64,000 nucleotides of DNA. Origin: Pseudorasbora parva (Eukaryota; Chordata; Actinopteri; Cypriniformes; Gobionidae). The position numbers and the translations under genes were made by a program. The DNA is taken from NCBI RefSeq assembly GCF_024679245.1, contig NC_090184.1:15028144-15092143 (forward strand), in the 5' to 3' direction. Under the pieces are notes generated by a model. That model was not told where the DNA came from and made no database searches. It saw nothing but the letters and a program-made list of their open reading frames with translations. Shown here piece by piece: positions 47,701 through 61,519 of the stretch. Positions within the stretch are counted from its first letter, which is position 1. Each line of letters starts with the position of its first letter.

Positions 47701-48900
47701 GTTTGTTCATGATGTGGTTCTGTCACTGCCATCATGACAAAAACCTAGCCAGAGTAAACTCTAGAGGGTGCTGTTTACCTAGAGTCTTGGTCTGCCACTC
47801 TCTGGTTTTGTACTTAGTGAATGTCTTTGCTTCCAACTTGTATCTTGCATCCAACTTGTACCTTGTAAGTGCTACCAACCTGGGACAACATTTGGGACAG
47901 CCTGGGACAGCATCCTCATCTGCAGTCATGTTCCTGCCATCTTAACTGCAAATCAGTTGATATCTACTCTAACTTTAGCATGTTTCTTTTCAACCAAAGT
48001 AGAAAGTGCTATCAAGTTGGGGTAAATATTTCCTGTCTGACTCCCCTGTGTCCATGGTTTTTATTCAGATCCCTTACATTTTCAGACCCCTTCTAGATGA
48101 CTACAAATAGAAGCATTCCTGATTAATAATAAGTGCTTCTCTTTAGCACAATAAAGTTAGCATCCTGAGGCCTATGCTTTAAAATGACTCTTTTCTAAAT
48201 TCAGCGGGATGTTCTTGAGTCCCACAGAGTTTCAGGCAATCAACTGGACAAGATTTGCAGCTATTACTACTCTCACTCTCGGTACCCTCACAATGGCACT
48301 GACTCGTCTGTTGTATTTGGTAAGTGCTATTTGTTGGGGTAGTTTCTAGTGATCAGTGCTTCAAGAGACAACTGCCTTCTGGAACTTTACAATATGTTGT
48401 CCGTGAAATGGCTATGTAATTACAAAATTCTACACATTAAGATTACTTCAAATGGGAGCATTGATTGGTCCTGTGTTCATAAGTGCTTCTCTTTGGGGTA
48501 GTTTTAATGAGGAAGTGAGCTACAGGCAAGACTTAGCCTCTGTTCAATACAAGTTCTATACAAAATTCCATTTTCAGTCAACCTAATATTGTAAACAATT
48601 GTACCTATGCCTCTAACATTTTTTTAAGTGATAACAGTTAAAGCCATCTTTCAGTTCATTTTCATCTTGACTGTAAGTATATGTTGATATCTACTCTAAC
48701 TCTAGCATCTTTCTTTTCAAACAAAGTAGAAAGTGCTATCAAGTTGGGGTAAATATTTACTGACTGACTTCCCTGTGTCCATGTTTTTTTAAAATGTTCA
48801 AATCCTTTATATTTAAAAAATCATCATGGATCATTACAAATATAAGTATTTCTGATACTATGTAAGAATAAGAGCTTCTCTTGTGGACAGCCATATTGAT
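47701..48900 (+). repeat. Array unit 35, short
   Basis: Mature-like 5' ends: hp1 47866, hp2 48003, hp3 48130, hp4 48321, hp5 48480, hp6 48730, hp7 48869 (AAGAGCU). S left half, L' right half, as in units 21 and 26. Confidence 0.95.
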
Positions 48901-50688
48901 GTTTGTTCATGATGTGGTTCTGTCACTGCCATCATGACAAAAACCTAGCCAGAGTAAACTCTAGAGGGTGCTGTTTACCTAGAGTCTTGGTCTGCCACTC
49001 TCTGGTTTTGTACTTAGTGAATGTCTTTGCTTCCAACTTGTATCTTGCATCCAACTTGTACCTTGTAAGTGCTACCAACCTGGGACAACATTTGGGACAG
49101 CCTGGGACAGCATCCTCATCTGCAGTCATGTTCCTGCCATCTTGACTGCAAATCAGTTGATATCTACTCTAACTTTAGCATGTTTCTTTTCAACCAAAGT
49201 AGAAAGTGCTATCAAGTTGGGGTAAATATTTCCTGTCTGACTCCCCTGTGTCCATGGTTTTTATTCAGATCCCTTACATTTTCAGACCCCTTATAGATGA
49301 CTACAAATAGAAGCATTCCTGATTAATAATAAGTGCTTCTCTTTAGCATCCTGAGGCCTATGCTTTAAAATGACTCTTTTCTATGTTCAGCGGGATGTTC
49401 ATGAGTGTTGTATTTGCATGAATTGCTTAAAATGTGTGAAAAATCCAGCCATGTTGGAAGAAAAGCTGAGTCGTTCCAAAGATGCAAACTGGGCAATCAA
49501 AACTTAATGGGCTTACAGAAGTGTCAACGGCCATGACACAGCCAAGGGGGCATGGACACACTTATATTGAGTGCTGGTTAACCACATGGCTCAGACAAGC
49601 TCTTCCTAAAAGCAGGCAACATGCTCCATGGATGCCCCATGGATCTCGTCGGGTCCTACAGAGTTTCAGGCAATCAACTGGACAAGATTTGCAGCTATTA
49701 CTACTCTCACTCTCGGTACCCTCACAATGGCACTGACTGAACAGTTGATATCTACTCTAACTTTAGCATGTTTCTTTTCAACCAAAGTAGAAAGTGCTAT
49801 CAAGTTGGGGTAAATATTTCCTGTCTGACTCCCCTGTGTCCATGGTTTTTATTCAGATCCCTTACATTTTCAGACCCCTTCTAGATGACTACAAATAGAA
49901 GCATTCCTGATTAATAATAAGTGCTTCTCTTTAGCACAATAAAGTTAGCATCCTGAGGCCTATGCTTTAAAATGACTCTTTTCTAAATTCAGCGGGATGT
50001 TCTTGAGTCCCACAGAGTTTCAGGCTATCAACTGGACAAGATTTGCTGCTACTACTACTCTCACTCTCGGTACCCTCACAATGGCACTGACTTGTCTGTT
50101 GTATTTGGTAAGTGCTATTTGTTGGGGTAGTTTCAAGTGATCAGTGCTTCAAGAGAAAACTTCCTTCTGGAACTCCACAATACGTTGTCCATGAAATGGC
50201 TATGTAATTACAAAGTTCTACACATTAAGATTACTTCAAATGGGAGCATTGATTGGTCCTGTGTTCATAAGTGCTTCTCTTTGGGGTGGTTTTAATGAGG
50301 AAGTGAGCTACAGGCAAGACTTAGCCTCTGTTCAATACAAGTTCAATACAAAATTCCATTTTCAGTCAACCTAATATGGTAAACAATTGTACCTATGCCT
50401 CTAACATTTGTTTAAGTGATAACAGTTAAAGCCATGTTTCAGTTCATTTTCATCTTGACTGTAAGTATATGTTGATATCTACTCTAACTCTAGCATCTTT
50501 CTTTTCAAACAAAGTAGAAAGTGCTATCAAGTTGGGGTAAATATTTACTGACTGGCTTCCCTATGTCCATGTTTTTTTTAAATGTTCAAATCCTTTATAT
50601 TGAAAAAATCATCATGGATCATTACAAATATAAGTATTCCTGATACTATGTAAGAATAAGCGCTTCTCTTGTGGACAGCCATGTTGGT
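48901..50688 (+). repeat. Array unit 36, chimeric (X), nine hairpins
   Basis: Mature-like 5' ends: hp1 49066, hp2 49203, hp3 49330; junction at about 49738; second hp2 49791, hp3 49918, then hp4 50109, hp5 50268, hp6 50518, hp7 50657 (AAGCGCU). Octamer at 49412. Copy of unit 33 at offset 4436. Confidence 0.95.
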
Positions 50689-52136
50689 GTTTGATCATGA
50701 TGTGGTTCTTTCACTGCCATCATGACAAAAGCCTAGCCAGAGTAAACTCTGGAGGGTGCTGTTTACCTAGAGTCTTGGTCTGCCACTCTCTGGTTTTGTA
50801 CTTAGTGAATGTCTTTGCTTCCAACTTGTATCTTGCATGCAACTTGTACCTTGTAAGTGCTACCAACCTGGGACAACATTTGGGACAGCCTGGGACAGCA
50901 TCCTCATCTGCAGTCATGTTCCTGCCATCTTAACTGCAAATCAGTTGATATCTACTCTAACTTTAGCATGTTTCTTTTCAACCAAAGTAGAAAGTGCTAT
51001 CAAGTTGGGGTAAATATTTCCTGTCTGACTCCCCTGTGTCCATGGTTTTTATTCAGATCCCTTACATTTTCAGACCCCTTATAGATGACTACAAAGAGAA
51101 GCATTCCTGATTAATAATAAGTGCTTCTCTTTAGCACAATAAAGTTAGCATCCTGAGGCCTATGCTTTAAAATGACTATTTTCTATATTCAGCGGGATGT
51201 TCATGAGTGTTGTATTTGCATGAATTGCTTAAAATGTGTGAAAAGTCCACCCAAGTTGGAAGAAAAGCTGAGTCGTTCCAAAGATGCAAACTGGGCAATC
51301 AAAACTTAATGGGCTTACAGAAGTGTCAACGGCCATGACACAGCCGAGGGGGCATGGACACACTTATATTGAGTGCTGGTTAACCACATGGCTCAGACAA
51401 GCTCTTCCTAAAAGCAGGCAACATGCTCCATGGATGCCCCATGGATCTCGTCGGGTCCTACAGAGTTTCAGGCTATCAACTGGACAAGATTTGCAGCTAT
51501 TACTACTCTCACTCTCGGTACCCTCACAATGGCACTGACTCGTCTGTTGTATTTGGTAAGTGCTATTTGTTGGGGTAGTTTCAAGTGATCAGTGCTTCAA
51601 GAGACAACTGCCTTCTGGAACTTCACAATACGTTGTCCGTGAAATGGCTATGTAATTACAAAATTCTACACATAAGGATTACTTCAAATGGGAGCATTGA
51701 TTGGTCCTGTGTTCATAAGTGCTTCTCTTTGGGGTAGATTTAATGAGGAAGTGAGCTACAGGCAAGACTTAGCCTCTGTTTAATACAAGTTCTATACAAA
51801 ATTCCATTTTCAGTCAACCTAATATTGTAAACAATTGTACCTATGCCTCTAACATTTTTTTAAGTGATAACAGTTAAAGCCATGTTTCAGTTCATTTTTA
51901 TCTTGACTGTAAGTATATGTTGATAGCTACTCTAACTCTAGCATCTTTCTTTTCAAACAAAGTAGAAAGTGCTATCAAGTTGGGGTAAATATTTACTGAC
52001 TGACTTCCCTGTGTCCATGTTTTTTTTAAATTTTCAAATCCCTTATATTTAAAAAATCATCATGGATCATTACAAATATAAGTATTTCTGATACTATGTA
52101 AGAATAAGAGCTTCTCTTGTGGACAGCCATATTGGT
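50689..52136 (+). repeat. Array unit 37, long
   Basis: Mature-like 5' ends: hp1 50854, hp2 50991, hp3 51118, hp4 51557, hp5 51716, hp6 51966, hp7 52105 (AAGAGCU). Octamer at 51214. Copy of unit 34 on the left and of unit 23 on the right (TTTTTATCTTG, GATAGCTAC). Confidence 0.95.
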
Positions 52137-53337
52137 GTTTGTTCATGATGTGGTTCTGTCACTGCCATCATGACAAAAACCTAGCCAGAGTAAACTCTAG
52201 AGGGTGCTGTTTACCTAGAGTCTTGGTCTGCCACTCTCTGGTTTTGTACTTAGTGAATGTCTTTGCTTCCAACTTGTATCTTGCATCCAACTTGTACCTT
52301 GTAAGTGCTACCAACCTGGGACAACATTTGGGACAGCCTGGGACAGCATCCTCATCTGCAGTCATGTTCCTGCCATCTTGACTGCAAATCAGTTGATATC
52401 TACTCTAACTTTAGCATGTTTCTTTTCAACCAAAGTAGAAAGTGCTATCAAGTTGGGGTAAATATTTCCTGTCTGACTCCCCTGTGTCCATGGTTTTTAT
52501 TCAGATCCCTTACATTTTCAGACCCCTTCTAGATGACTACAAATAGAAGCATTCCTGATTAATAATAAGTGCTTCTCTTTAGCACAATAAAGTTAGCATC
52601 CTGAGGCCTATGCTTTAAAATGACTCTTTTCTAAATTCAGCGGGATGTTCTTGAGTCCCACAGAGTTTCAGGCTATCAACTGGACAAGATTTGCTGCTAC
52701 TACTACTCTCACTCTCGGTACCCTCACAATGGCACTGACTTATCTGTTGTATTTGGTAAGTGCTATTTGTTGGGGTAGTTTCAAGTGATCAGTGCTTCAA
52801 GAGAAAACTTCCTTCTGGAACTCCACAATACGTTGTCCATGAAATGGCTATGTAATTACAAAGTTCTACACATTAAGATTACTTCAAATGGGAGCATTGA
52901 TTGGTCCTGTGTTCATAAGTGCTTCTCTTTGGGGTGGTTTTAATGAGGAAGTGAGCTACAGGCAAGACTTAGCCTCTGTTCAATACAAGTTCAATACAAA
53001 ATTCCATTTTCAGTCAACCTAATATGGTAAACAATTGTACCTATGCCTCTAACATTTGTTTAAGTGATAACAGTTAAAGCCATGTTTCAGTTCATTTTCA
53101 TCTTGACTGTAAGTATATGTTGATATCTACTCTAACTCTAGCATCTTTCTTTTCAAACAAAGTAGAAAGTGCTATCAAGTTGGGGTAAATATTTACTGAC
53201 TGGCTTCCCTATGTCCATGTTTTTTTTTACATTTTCAAATCCCTAATATTGAAAAAATCATCATGGATCATTACAAATATAAGTATTCCTGATACTATGT
53301 AAGAATAAGCGCTTCTCTTGTGGACAGCCATGTTGGT
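52137..53337 (+). repeat. Array unit 38, short
   Basis: Mature-like 5' ends: hp1 52302, hp2 52439, hp3 52566, hp4 52757 (loop ACTTATCTG), hp5 52916, hp6 53166, hp7 53306 (AAGCGCU). Copy of unit 28. Confidence 0.95.
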
Positions 53338-54785
53338 GTTTGATCATGATGTGGTTCTTTCACTGCCATCATGACAAAAGCCTAGCCAGAGTAAACTCTG
53401 GAGGGTGCTGTTTACCTAGAGTCTTGGTCTGCCACTCTCTGGTTTTGTACTTAGTGAATGTCTTTGCTTCCAACTTGTATCTTGCATCCAACTTGTACCT
53501 TGTAAGTGCTACCAACCTGGGACAACATTTGGGACAGCCTGGGACAGCATCCTCATCTGCAGTCATGTTCCTGCCATCTTAACTGCAAATCAGTTGATAT
53601 CTACTCTAACTTTAGCATGTTTCTTTTCAACCAAAGTAGAAAGTGCTATCAAGTTGGGGTAAATATTTCCTGTCTGACTCCCCTGTGTCCATGGTTTTTA
53701 TTCAGATCCCTTACATTTTCAGACCCCTTATAGATGACTACAAAGAGAAGCATTCCTGATTAATAATAAGTGCTTCTCTTTAGCACAATAAAGTTAGCAT
53801 CCTGAGGCCTATGCTTTAAAATGACTATTTTCTATATTCAGCGGGATGTTCATGAGTGTTGTATTTGCATGAATTGCTTAAAATGTGTGAAAAGTCCACC
53901 CAAGTTGGAAGAAAAGCTGAGTCGTTCCAAAGATGCAAACTGGGCAATCAAAACTTAATGGGCTTACAGAAGTGTCAACGGCCATGACACAGCCGAGGGG
54001 GCATGGACACACTTATATTGAGTGCTGGTTAACCACATGGCTCAGACAAGCTCTTCCTAAAAGCAGGCAACATGCTCCATGGATGCCCCATGGATCTCGT
54101 CGGGTCCTACAGAGTTTCAGGCTATCAACTGGACAAGATTTGCAGCTATTACTACTCTCACTCTCGGTACCCTCACAATGGCACTGACTCGTCTGTTGTA
54201 TTTGGTAAGTGCTATTTGTTGGGGTAGTTTCAAGTGATCAGTGCTTCAAGAGACAACTGCCTTCTGGAACTTCACAATACGTTGTCCGTGAAATGGCTAT
54301 GTAATTACAAAGTTCTACACATTAAGATTACTTCAAATGGGAGCATTGATTGGTCCTGTGTTCATAAGTGCTTCTCTTTGGGGTGGTTTTAATGAGGAAG
54401 TGAGCTACAGGCAAGACTTAGCCTCTGTTCAATACAAGTTCAATACAAAATTCCATTTTCAGTCAACCTAATATGGTAAACAATTGTACCTATGCCTCTA
54501 ACATTTGTTTAAGTGATAACAGTTAAAGCCATGTTTCAGTTCATTTTCATCTTGACTGTAAGTATATGTTGATATCTACTCTAACTCTAGCATCTTTCTT
54601 TTCAAACAAAGTAGAAAGTGCTATCAAGTTGGGGTAAATATTTACTGACTGGCTTCCCTATGTCCATGTTTTTTTTACATTTTCAAATCCCTAATATTGA
54701 AAAAATCATCATGGATCATTACAAATATAAGTATTCCTGATACTATGTAAGAATAAGCGCTTCTCTTGTGGACAGCCATGTTGGT
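53338..54785 (+). repeat. Array unit 39, long
   Basis: Mature-like 5' ends: hp1 53503, hp2 53640, hp3 53767, hp4 54206, hp5 54365, hp6 54615, hp7 54754 (AAGCGCU). Octamer at 53863. Copy of unit 29. Confidence 0.95.
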
Positions 54786-56234
54786 GTTTGATCATGATGT
54801 GGTTCTTTCACTGCCATCATGACAAAAGCCTAGCCAGAGTAAACTCTGGAGGGTGCTGTTTACCTAGAGTCTTGGTCTGCCACTCTCTGGTTTTGTACTT
54901 AGTGAATGTCTTTGCTTCCAACTTGTATCTTGCATCCAACTTGTACCTTGTAAGTGCTACCAACCTGGGACAACATTTGGGACAGCCTGGGACAGCATCC
55001 TCATCTGCAGTCATGTTCCTGCCATCTTAACTGCAAATCAGTTGATATCTACTCTAACTTTAGCATGTTTCTTTTCAACCAAAGTAGAAAGTGCTATCAA
55101 GTTTGGGTAAATATTTCCTGTCTGACTCCCCTGTGTCCATGGTTTTTATTCAGATCCCTTACATTTTCAGACCCCTTATAGATGACTACAAAGAGAAGCA
55201 TTCCTGATTAATAATAAGTGCTTCTCTTTAGCACAATAAAGTTAGCATCCTGAGGCCTATGCTTTAAAATGACTATTTTCTATATTCAGCGGGATGTTCA
55301 TGAGTGTTGTATTTGCATGAATTGCTTAAAATGTGTGAAAAGTCCACCCAAGTTGGAAGAAAAGCTGAGTCGTTCCAAAGATGCAAACTGGGCAATCAAA
55401 ACTTAATGGGCTTACAGAAGTGTCAACGGCCATGACACAGCCGAGGGGGCATGGACACACTTATATTGAGTGCTGGTTAACCACATGGCTCAGACAAGCT
55501 CTTCCTAAAAGCAGGCAACATGCTCCATGGATGCCCCATGGATCTCGTCGGGTCCTACAGAGTTTCAGGCTATCAACTGGACAAGATTTGCAGCTATTAC
55601 TACTCTCACTCTCGGTACCCTCACAATGGCACTGACTCGTCTGTTGTATTTGGTAAGTGCTATTTGTTGGGGTAGTTTCAAGTGATCAGTGCTTCAAGAG
55701 ACAACTGCCTTCTGGAACTTCACAATACGTTGTCCGTGAAATGGCTATGTAATTACAAAATTCTACACATTAAGATTACTTCAAATGGGAGCATTGATTG
55801 GTCCTGTGTTCATAAGTGCTTCTCTTTGGGGTAGATTTAATGAGGAAGTGAGCTACAGGCAAGACTTAGCCTCTGTTTAATACAAGTTCTATACAAAATT
55901 CCATTTTCAGTCAACCTAATATTGTAAACAATTGTACCTATGCCTCTAACATTTTTTTAAGTGATAACAGTTAAAGCCATGTTTCAGTTCATTTTCATCT
56001 TGACTGTAAGTATATGTTGATAGCTACTCTAACTCTAGCATCTTTCTTTTCAAACAAAGTAGAAAGTGCTATCAAGTTGGGGTAAATATTTACTGACTGA
56101 CTTCCCTGTGTCCATGTTTTTTTTTAAATTTTCAAATCCCTTATATTTAAAAAATCATCATGGATCATTACAAATATAAGTATTTCTGATACTATGTAAG
56201 AATAAGAGCTTCTCTTGTGGACAGCCATATTGGT
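54786..56234 (+). repeat. Array unit 40, long
   Basis: Mature-like 5' ends: hp1 54951, hp2 55088 (tail AAGUUUGGG), hp3 55215, hp4 55654, hp5 55813, hp6 56063, hp7 56203 (AAGAGCU). Octamer at 55311. Copy of unit 30, with a T run one base longer after hp6. Confidence 0.95.
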
Positions 56235-57682
56235 GTTTGTTCATGATGTGGTTCTGTCACTGCCATCATGACAAAAACCTAGCCAGAGTAAACTCTAGAG
56301 GGTGCTGTTTACCTAGAGTCTTGGTCTGCCACTCTCTGGTTTTGTACTTAGTGAATGTCTTTGCTTCCAACTTGTATCTTGCATCCAACTTGTACCTTGT
56401 AAGTGCTACCAACCTGGGACAACATTTGGGACAGCCTGGGACAGCATCCTCATCTGCAGTCATGTTCCTGCCATCTTGACTGCAAATCAGTTGATATCTA
56501 CTCTAACTTTAGCATGTTTCTTTTCAACCAAAGTAGAAAGTGCTATCAAGTTGGGGTAAATATTTCCTGTCTGACTCCCCTGTGTCCATGGTTTTTATTC
56601 AGATCCCTTACATTTTCAGACCCCTTATAGATGACTACAAAGAGAAGCATTCCTGATTAATAATAAGTGCTTCTCTTTAGCACAATAAAGTTAGCATCCT
56701 GAGGCCTATGCTTTAAAATGACGATTTTCTATATTCAGCGGGATGTTCATGAGTGTTGTATTTGCATGAATTGCTTAAAATGTGTGAAAAGTCCAGCCAT
56801 GTTGGAAGAAAAGCTGAGTCGTTCCAAAGATGCAAACTGGGCAATCAAAACTTAATGGGCTTACAGAAGTGTCAACGGCCATGACACAGCCAAGGGGGCA
56901 TGGACACACTTATATTGAGTGCTGGTTAACCACATGGCTCAGACAAGCTCTTCCTAAAAGCAGGCAACATGCTCCATGGATGCCCCATGGATCTCGTCGG
57001 GTCCTACAGAGTTTCAGGCTATCAACTGGACAAGATTTGCAGCTATTACTACTCTCACTCTCGGTACCCTCACAATGGCACTGACTCGTCTGTTGTATTT
57101 GGTAAGTGCTATTTGTTGGGGTAGTTTCAAGTGATCAGTGCTTCAAGAGACAACTGCCTTCTGGAACTTCACAATACGTTGTCCGTGAAATGGCTATGTA
57201 ATTACAAAATTCTACACATTAAGATTACTTCAAATGGGAGCATTGATTGGTCCTGTGTTCATAAGTGCTTCTCTTTGGGGTGGTTTTAATGAGGAAGTGA
57301 GCTACAGGCAAGACTTAGCCTCTGTTTAATACAAGTTCTATACAAAATTCCATTTTCAGTCAACCTAATATTGTAAACAATTGTACCTATGCCTCTAACA
57401 TTTGTTTAAGTGATAACAGTTAAAGCCATGTTTCAGTTCATTTTCATCTTGACTGTAAGTATATGTTGATATCTACTCTAACTCTAGCATCTTTCTTTTC
57501 AAACAAAGTAGAAAGTGCTATCAAGTTGGGGTAAATATTTACTGACTGACTTCCCTGTGTCCATGTTTTTTTTAAATTTTCAAATCCCTTATATTTAAAA
57601 AATCATCATGGATCATTACAAATATAAGTATTCCTGATACTATGTAAGAATAAGAGCTTCTCTTGTGGACAGCCATATTGGT
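56235..57682 (+). repeat. Array unit 41, long
   Basis: Mature-like 5' ends: hp1 56400, hp2 56537, hp3 56664, hp4 57103, hp5 57262, hp6 57512, hp7 57651 (AAGAGCU). Octamer at 56760. The right part resembles unit 14, and the following unit 42 resembles unit 15. Confidence 0.95.
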
Positions 57683-58883
57683 GTTTGTTCATGATGTGGT
57701 TCTTTCACTGCCATCATGACAAAAACCTAGCCAGAGTAAACTCTAGAGGGTGCTGTTAACCAAGAGTCTTGGTCTGCCACTCTCTGGTTTTGTACTTAGT
57801 GAATGTCTTTGCTTCCAACTTGTATCTTGCATCCAACTTGTACCGTGTAAGTGCTAACAACCTGGGACAACATTTGGGACAGCCTGGGACAGCATCCTCA
57901 TCTGCAGTCATGTTCCTGCCATCTTGACTGCAAATCAGTTGATATCTACTCTAACTTTAGCATGTTTCTTTTCAACCAAAGTAGAAAGTGCTATCAAGTT
58001 GGGGTAAATATTTCCTGTCTGACTCCCCTGTGTCCATGGTTTTTATTCAGATCCCTTACATTTTCAGACCCCTTCTAGATGACTACAAATAGAAGCATTC
58101 CTGATTAATAATAAGTGCTTCTCTTTAGCACAATAAAGTTAGCATCCTGAGGCCTATGCTTTAAAATGACTCTTTTCTAAATTCAGCGGGATGTTCTTGA
58201 GTCCCACAGAGTTTCAGGCTATCAACTGGACAAGATTTGCTGCTACTACTACTCTCACTCTCGGTACCCTCACAATGGCACTGACTTGTCTGTTGTATTT
58301 GGTAAGTGCTATTTGTTGGGGTAGTTTCAAGTGATCAGTGCTTCAAGAGACAACTTCCTTCTGGAACTCCACAATACGTTGTCCATGAAATGGCTATGTA
58401 ATTACAAAGTTCTACACATTAAGATTACTTCAAATGGGAGCATTGATTGGTCCTGTGTTCATAAGTGCTTCTCTTTGGGGTGGTTTTAATGAGGAAGTGA
58501 GCTACAGGCAAGACTTAGCCTCTGTTCAATACAAGTTCAATACAAAATTCCATTTTCAGTCAACCTAATATGGTAAACAATTGTACCTATGCCTCTAACA
58601 TTTGTTTAAGTGATAACAGTTAAAGCCATGTTTCAGTTCATTTTCATTTTGACTGTAAGTATATGTTGATATCTCCTCTAACTCTAGCATCTTTCTTTTC
58701 AAACAAAGTAGAAAGTGCTATCAAGTTGGGGTAAATATTTACTGACTGGCTTCCCTATGTCCATGTTTTTTTTTACATTTTCAAATCCCTAATATTGAAA
58801 AAATCATCATGGATCATTACAAATATAAGTATTCCTGATACTATGTAAGAATAAGCGCTTCTCTTGTGGACAGCCATGTTGGT
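57683..58883 (+). repeat. Array unit 42, short
   Basis: Mature-like 5' ends: hp1 57848 (UAAGUGCUAACAACC), hp2 57985, hp3 58112, hp4 58303, hp5 58462, hp6 58712, hp7 58852 (AAGCGCU). Copy of unit 15 with a private ATCTCCTC change in the hp6 5' arm. Confidence 0.95.
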
Positions 58884-60085
58884 GTTTGTTCATGATGTGG
58901 TTCTTTCACTGCCATCATGACAAAAGCCTAGCCAGAGTAAACTCTGGAGGGTGCTGTTTACCTAGAGTCTTGGTCTGCCACTCTCTGGTTTTGTACTTAG
59001 TGAATGTCTTTGCTTCCAATTTGTATCTTGCATCCAACTTGTACCTTGTAAGTGCTACCAAACCTGGGACAACATTTGGGACAGCCTGGGACAGCATCCT
59101 CATCTGCAGTCATGTTCCTGCCATCTTGACTGCAAATCAGTTGATATCTACTCTAACTTTAGCATGTTTCTTTTCAACCAAAGTAGAAAGTGCTATCAAG
59201 TTGGGGTAAATATTTCCTGTCTGACTCCCCTGTGTCCATGGTTTTTATTCAGATCCCTTACATTTTCAGACCCCTTCTAGATGACTACAAAGAGAAGCAT
59301 TCCTGATTAATAATAAGTGCTTCTCTTTAGCACAATAAAGTTAGCATCCTGAGGCCTATGCTTTAAAATGACTCTTTTCTAAATTCAGCGGGATGTTCTT
59401 GAGTCCCACAGAGTTTCAGGCTATCAACTGGACAAGATTTGCTGCTACTACTACTCTCACTCTCGGTACCCTCACAATGGCACTGACTTGTCTGTTGTAT
59501 TTGGTAAGTGCTATTTGTTGGGGTAGTTTCAAGTGATCAGTGCTTCAAGAGAAAACTTCCTTCTGGAACTCCACAATACGTTGTCCATGAAATGGCTATG
59601 TAATTACAAAGTTCTACACATTAAGATTACTTCAAATGGGAGCATTGATTGGTCCTGTGTTCATAAGTGCTTCTCTTTGGGGTGGTTTTAATGAGGAAGT
59701 GAGCTACAGGCAAGACTTAGCCTCTGTTCAATACAAGTTCAATACAAAATTCCATTTTCAGTCAACCTAATATGGTAAACAATTGTACCTATGCCTCTAA
59801 CATTTGTTTAAGTGATAACAGTTAAAGCCATGTTTCAGTTCATTTTCATCTTGACTGTAAGTATATGTTGATATCTACTCTAACTCTAGCATCTTTCTTT
59901 TCAAACAAAGTAGAAAGTGCTATCAAGTTGGGGTAAATATTTACTGACTGGCTTCCCTATGTCCATGTTTTTTTTTACATTTTCAAATCCCTAATATTGA
60001 AAAAATCATCATGGATCATTACAAATATAAGTATTCCTGATACTATGTAAGAATAAGCGCTTCTCTTGTGGACAGCCATGTTGGT
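58884..60085 (+). repeat. Array unit 43, short
   Basis: Mature-like 5' ends: hp1 59049 (extra A, CUACCAAACC), hp2 59187, hp3 59314, hp4 59505, hp5 59664, hp6 59914, hp7 60054 (AAGCGCU). The one-base insertion in hp1 shifts everything after it by one. Confidence 0.95.
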
Positions 60086-61519
60086 GTTTGTTCATGATGT
60101 GGTTCTTTCACTGCCATCATGACAAAAGCCTAGCCAGAGTAAACTCTGGAGGGTGCTGTTTACTTAGAGTCTTGGTCTGCCACTCTCTGGTTTTGTACTT
60201 AGTGAATGTCTTTGCTTCCAACTTGTATCTTGCATCCAACTTGTACCTTGTAAGTGCTACCAACCTGGGACAACATTTGGGACAGCCTGGGACAGCATCC
60301 TCATCTGCAGTCATGTTCCTGCCATCTTGACTGCAAATCAGTTGATATCTACTCTAACTTTAGCATGTTTCTTTTCAACCAAAGTAGAAAGTGCTATCAA
60401 GTTGGGGTAAATATTTCCTGTCTGACTCCCCTGTGTCCATGGTTTTTATTCAGATCCCTTACATTTTCAGACCCCTTATAGATGACTACAAAGAGAAGCA
60501 TTCCTGATTAATAATAAGTGCTTCTCTTTAGCATCCTGAGGCCTATGCTTTAAAATGACTCTTTTCTATATTCAGCGGGATGTTCATGAGTGTTGTATTT
60601 GCATGAATTGCTTAAAATGTGTGAAAAATCCAGCCATGTTGGAAGAAAAGCTGAGTCGTTCCAAAGATGCAAACTGGGCAATCAAAACTTAATGGGCTTA
60701 CAGAAGTGTCAACGGCCATGACACAGCCAAGGGGGCATGGACACACTTATATTGAGTGCTGGTTAACCACATGGCTCAGACAAGCTCTTCCTAAAAGCAG
60801 GCAACATGCTCCATGGATGCCCCATGGATCTCGTCGGGTCCTACAGAGTTTCAGGCAATCAACTGGACAAGATTTGCAGCTATTACTACTCTCACTCTCG
60901 GTACCCTCACAATGGCACTGACTCGTCTGTTGTATTTGGTAAGTGCTATTTGTTGGGGTAGTTTCTAGTGATCAGTGCTTCAAGAGACAACTGCCTTCTG
61001 GAACTTCACAATATGTTGTCCGTGAAATGGCTATGTAATTACAAAATTCTACACATTAAGATTACTTCAAATGGGAGCATTGATTGGTCCTGTGTTCATA
61101 AGTGCTTCTCTTTGGGGTAGTTTTAATGAGGAAGTGAGCTACAGGCAAGACTTAGCCTCTGTTCAATACAAGTTCTATACAAAATTCCATTTTCAGTCAA
61201 CCTAATATTGTAAACAATTGTACCTATGCCTCTAACATTTTTTTAAGTGATAACAGTTAAAGCCATCTTTCAGTTCATTTTCATCTTGACTGTAAGTATA
61301 TGTTGATATCTACTCTAACTCTAGCATCTTTCTTTTCAAACAAAGTAGAAAGTGCTATCAAGTTGGGGTAAATATTTACTGACTGACTTCCCTGTGTCCA
61401 TGTTTTTTTAAAATGTTCAAATCCTTTATATTTAAAAAATCATCATGGATCATTACAAATATAAGTATTTCTGATACTATGTAAGAATAAGAGCTTTTCT
61501 TGTGGACAGCCATATTGGT
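60086..61519 (+). repeat. Array unit 44, L'
   Basis: Mature-like 5' ends: hp1 60251, hp2 60388, hp3 60515, hp4 60940, hp5 61099, hp6 61349, hp7 61488 (AAGAGCU, with CUUUUCUU body change). Octamer at 60597. The left end looks like an S unit of the 43 type. Confidence 0.95.

Larger units (their letters stand above)
44465..48900 (+). repeat. Higher-order repeat X-L-S, copy 2
   Basis: Units 33-34-35, directly followed by copy 3 with a 4436-bp period. Its S unit has L'-type right-hand sequence, where copies 1 and 3 have the ACTTATCTG form, so conversion has altered it since duplication. Confidence 0.85.
48901..53337 (+). repeat. Higher-order repeat X-L-S, copy 3
   Basis: Units 36-37-38. Its last unit also begins the S-L-L block that copies 36298-40395. 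Confidence 0.85.
52137..56234 (+). repeat. Higher-order repeat S-L-L, copy 2
   Basis: Units 38-39-40; see the markers given for copy 1. It differs by small private changes such as CTAAAATCAGG (copy 1 only). Confidence 0.85.
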
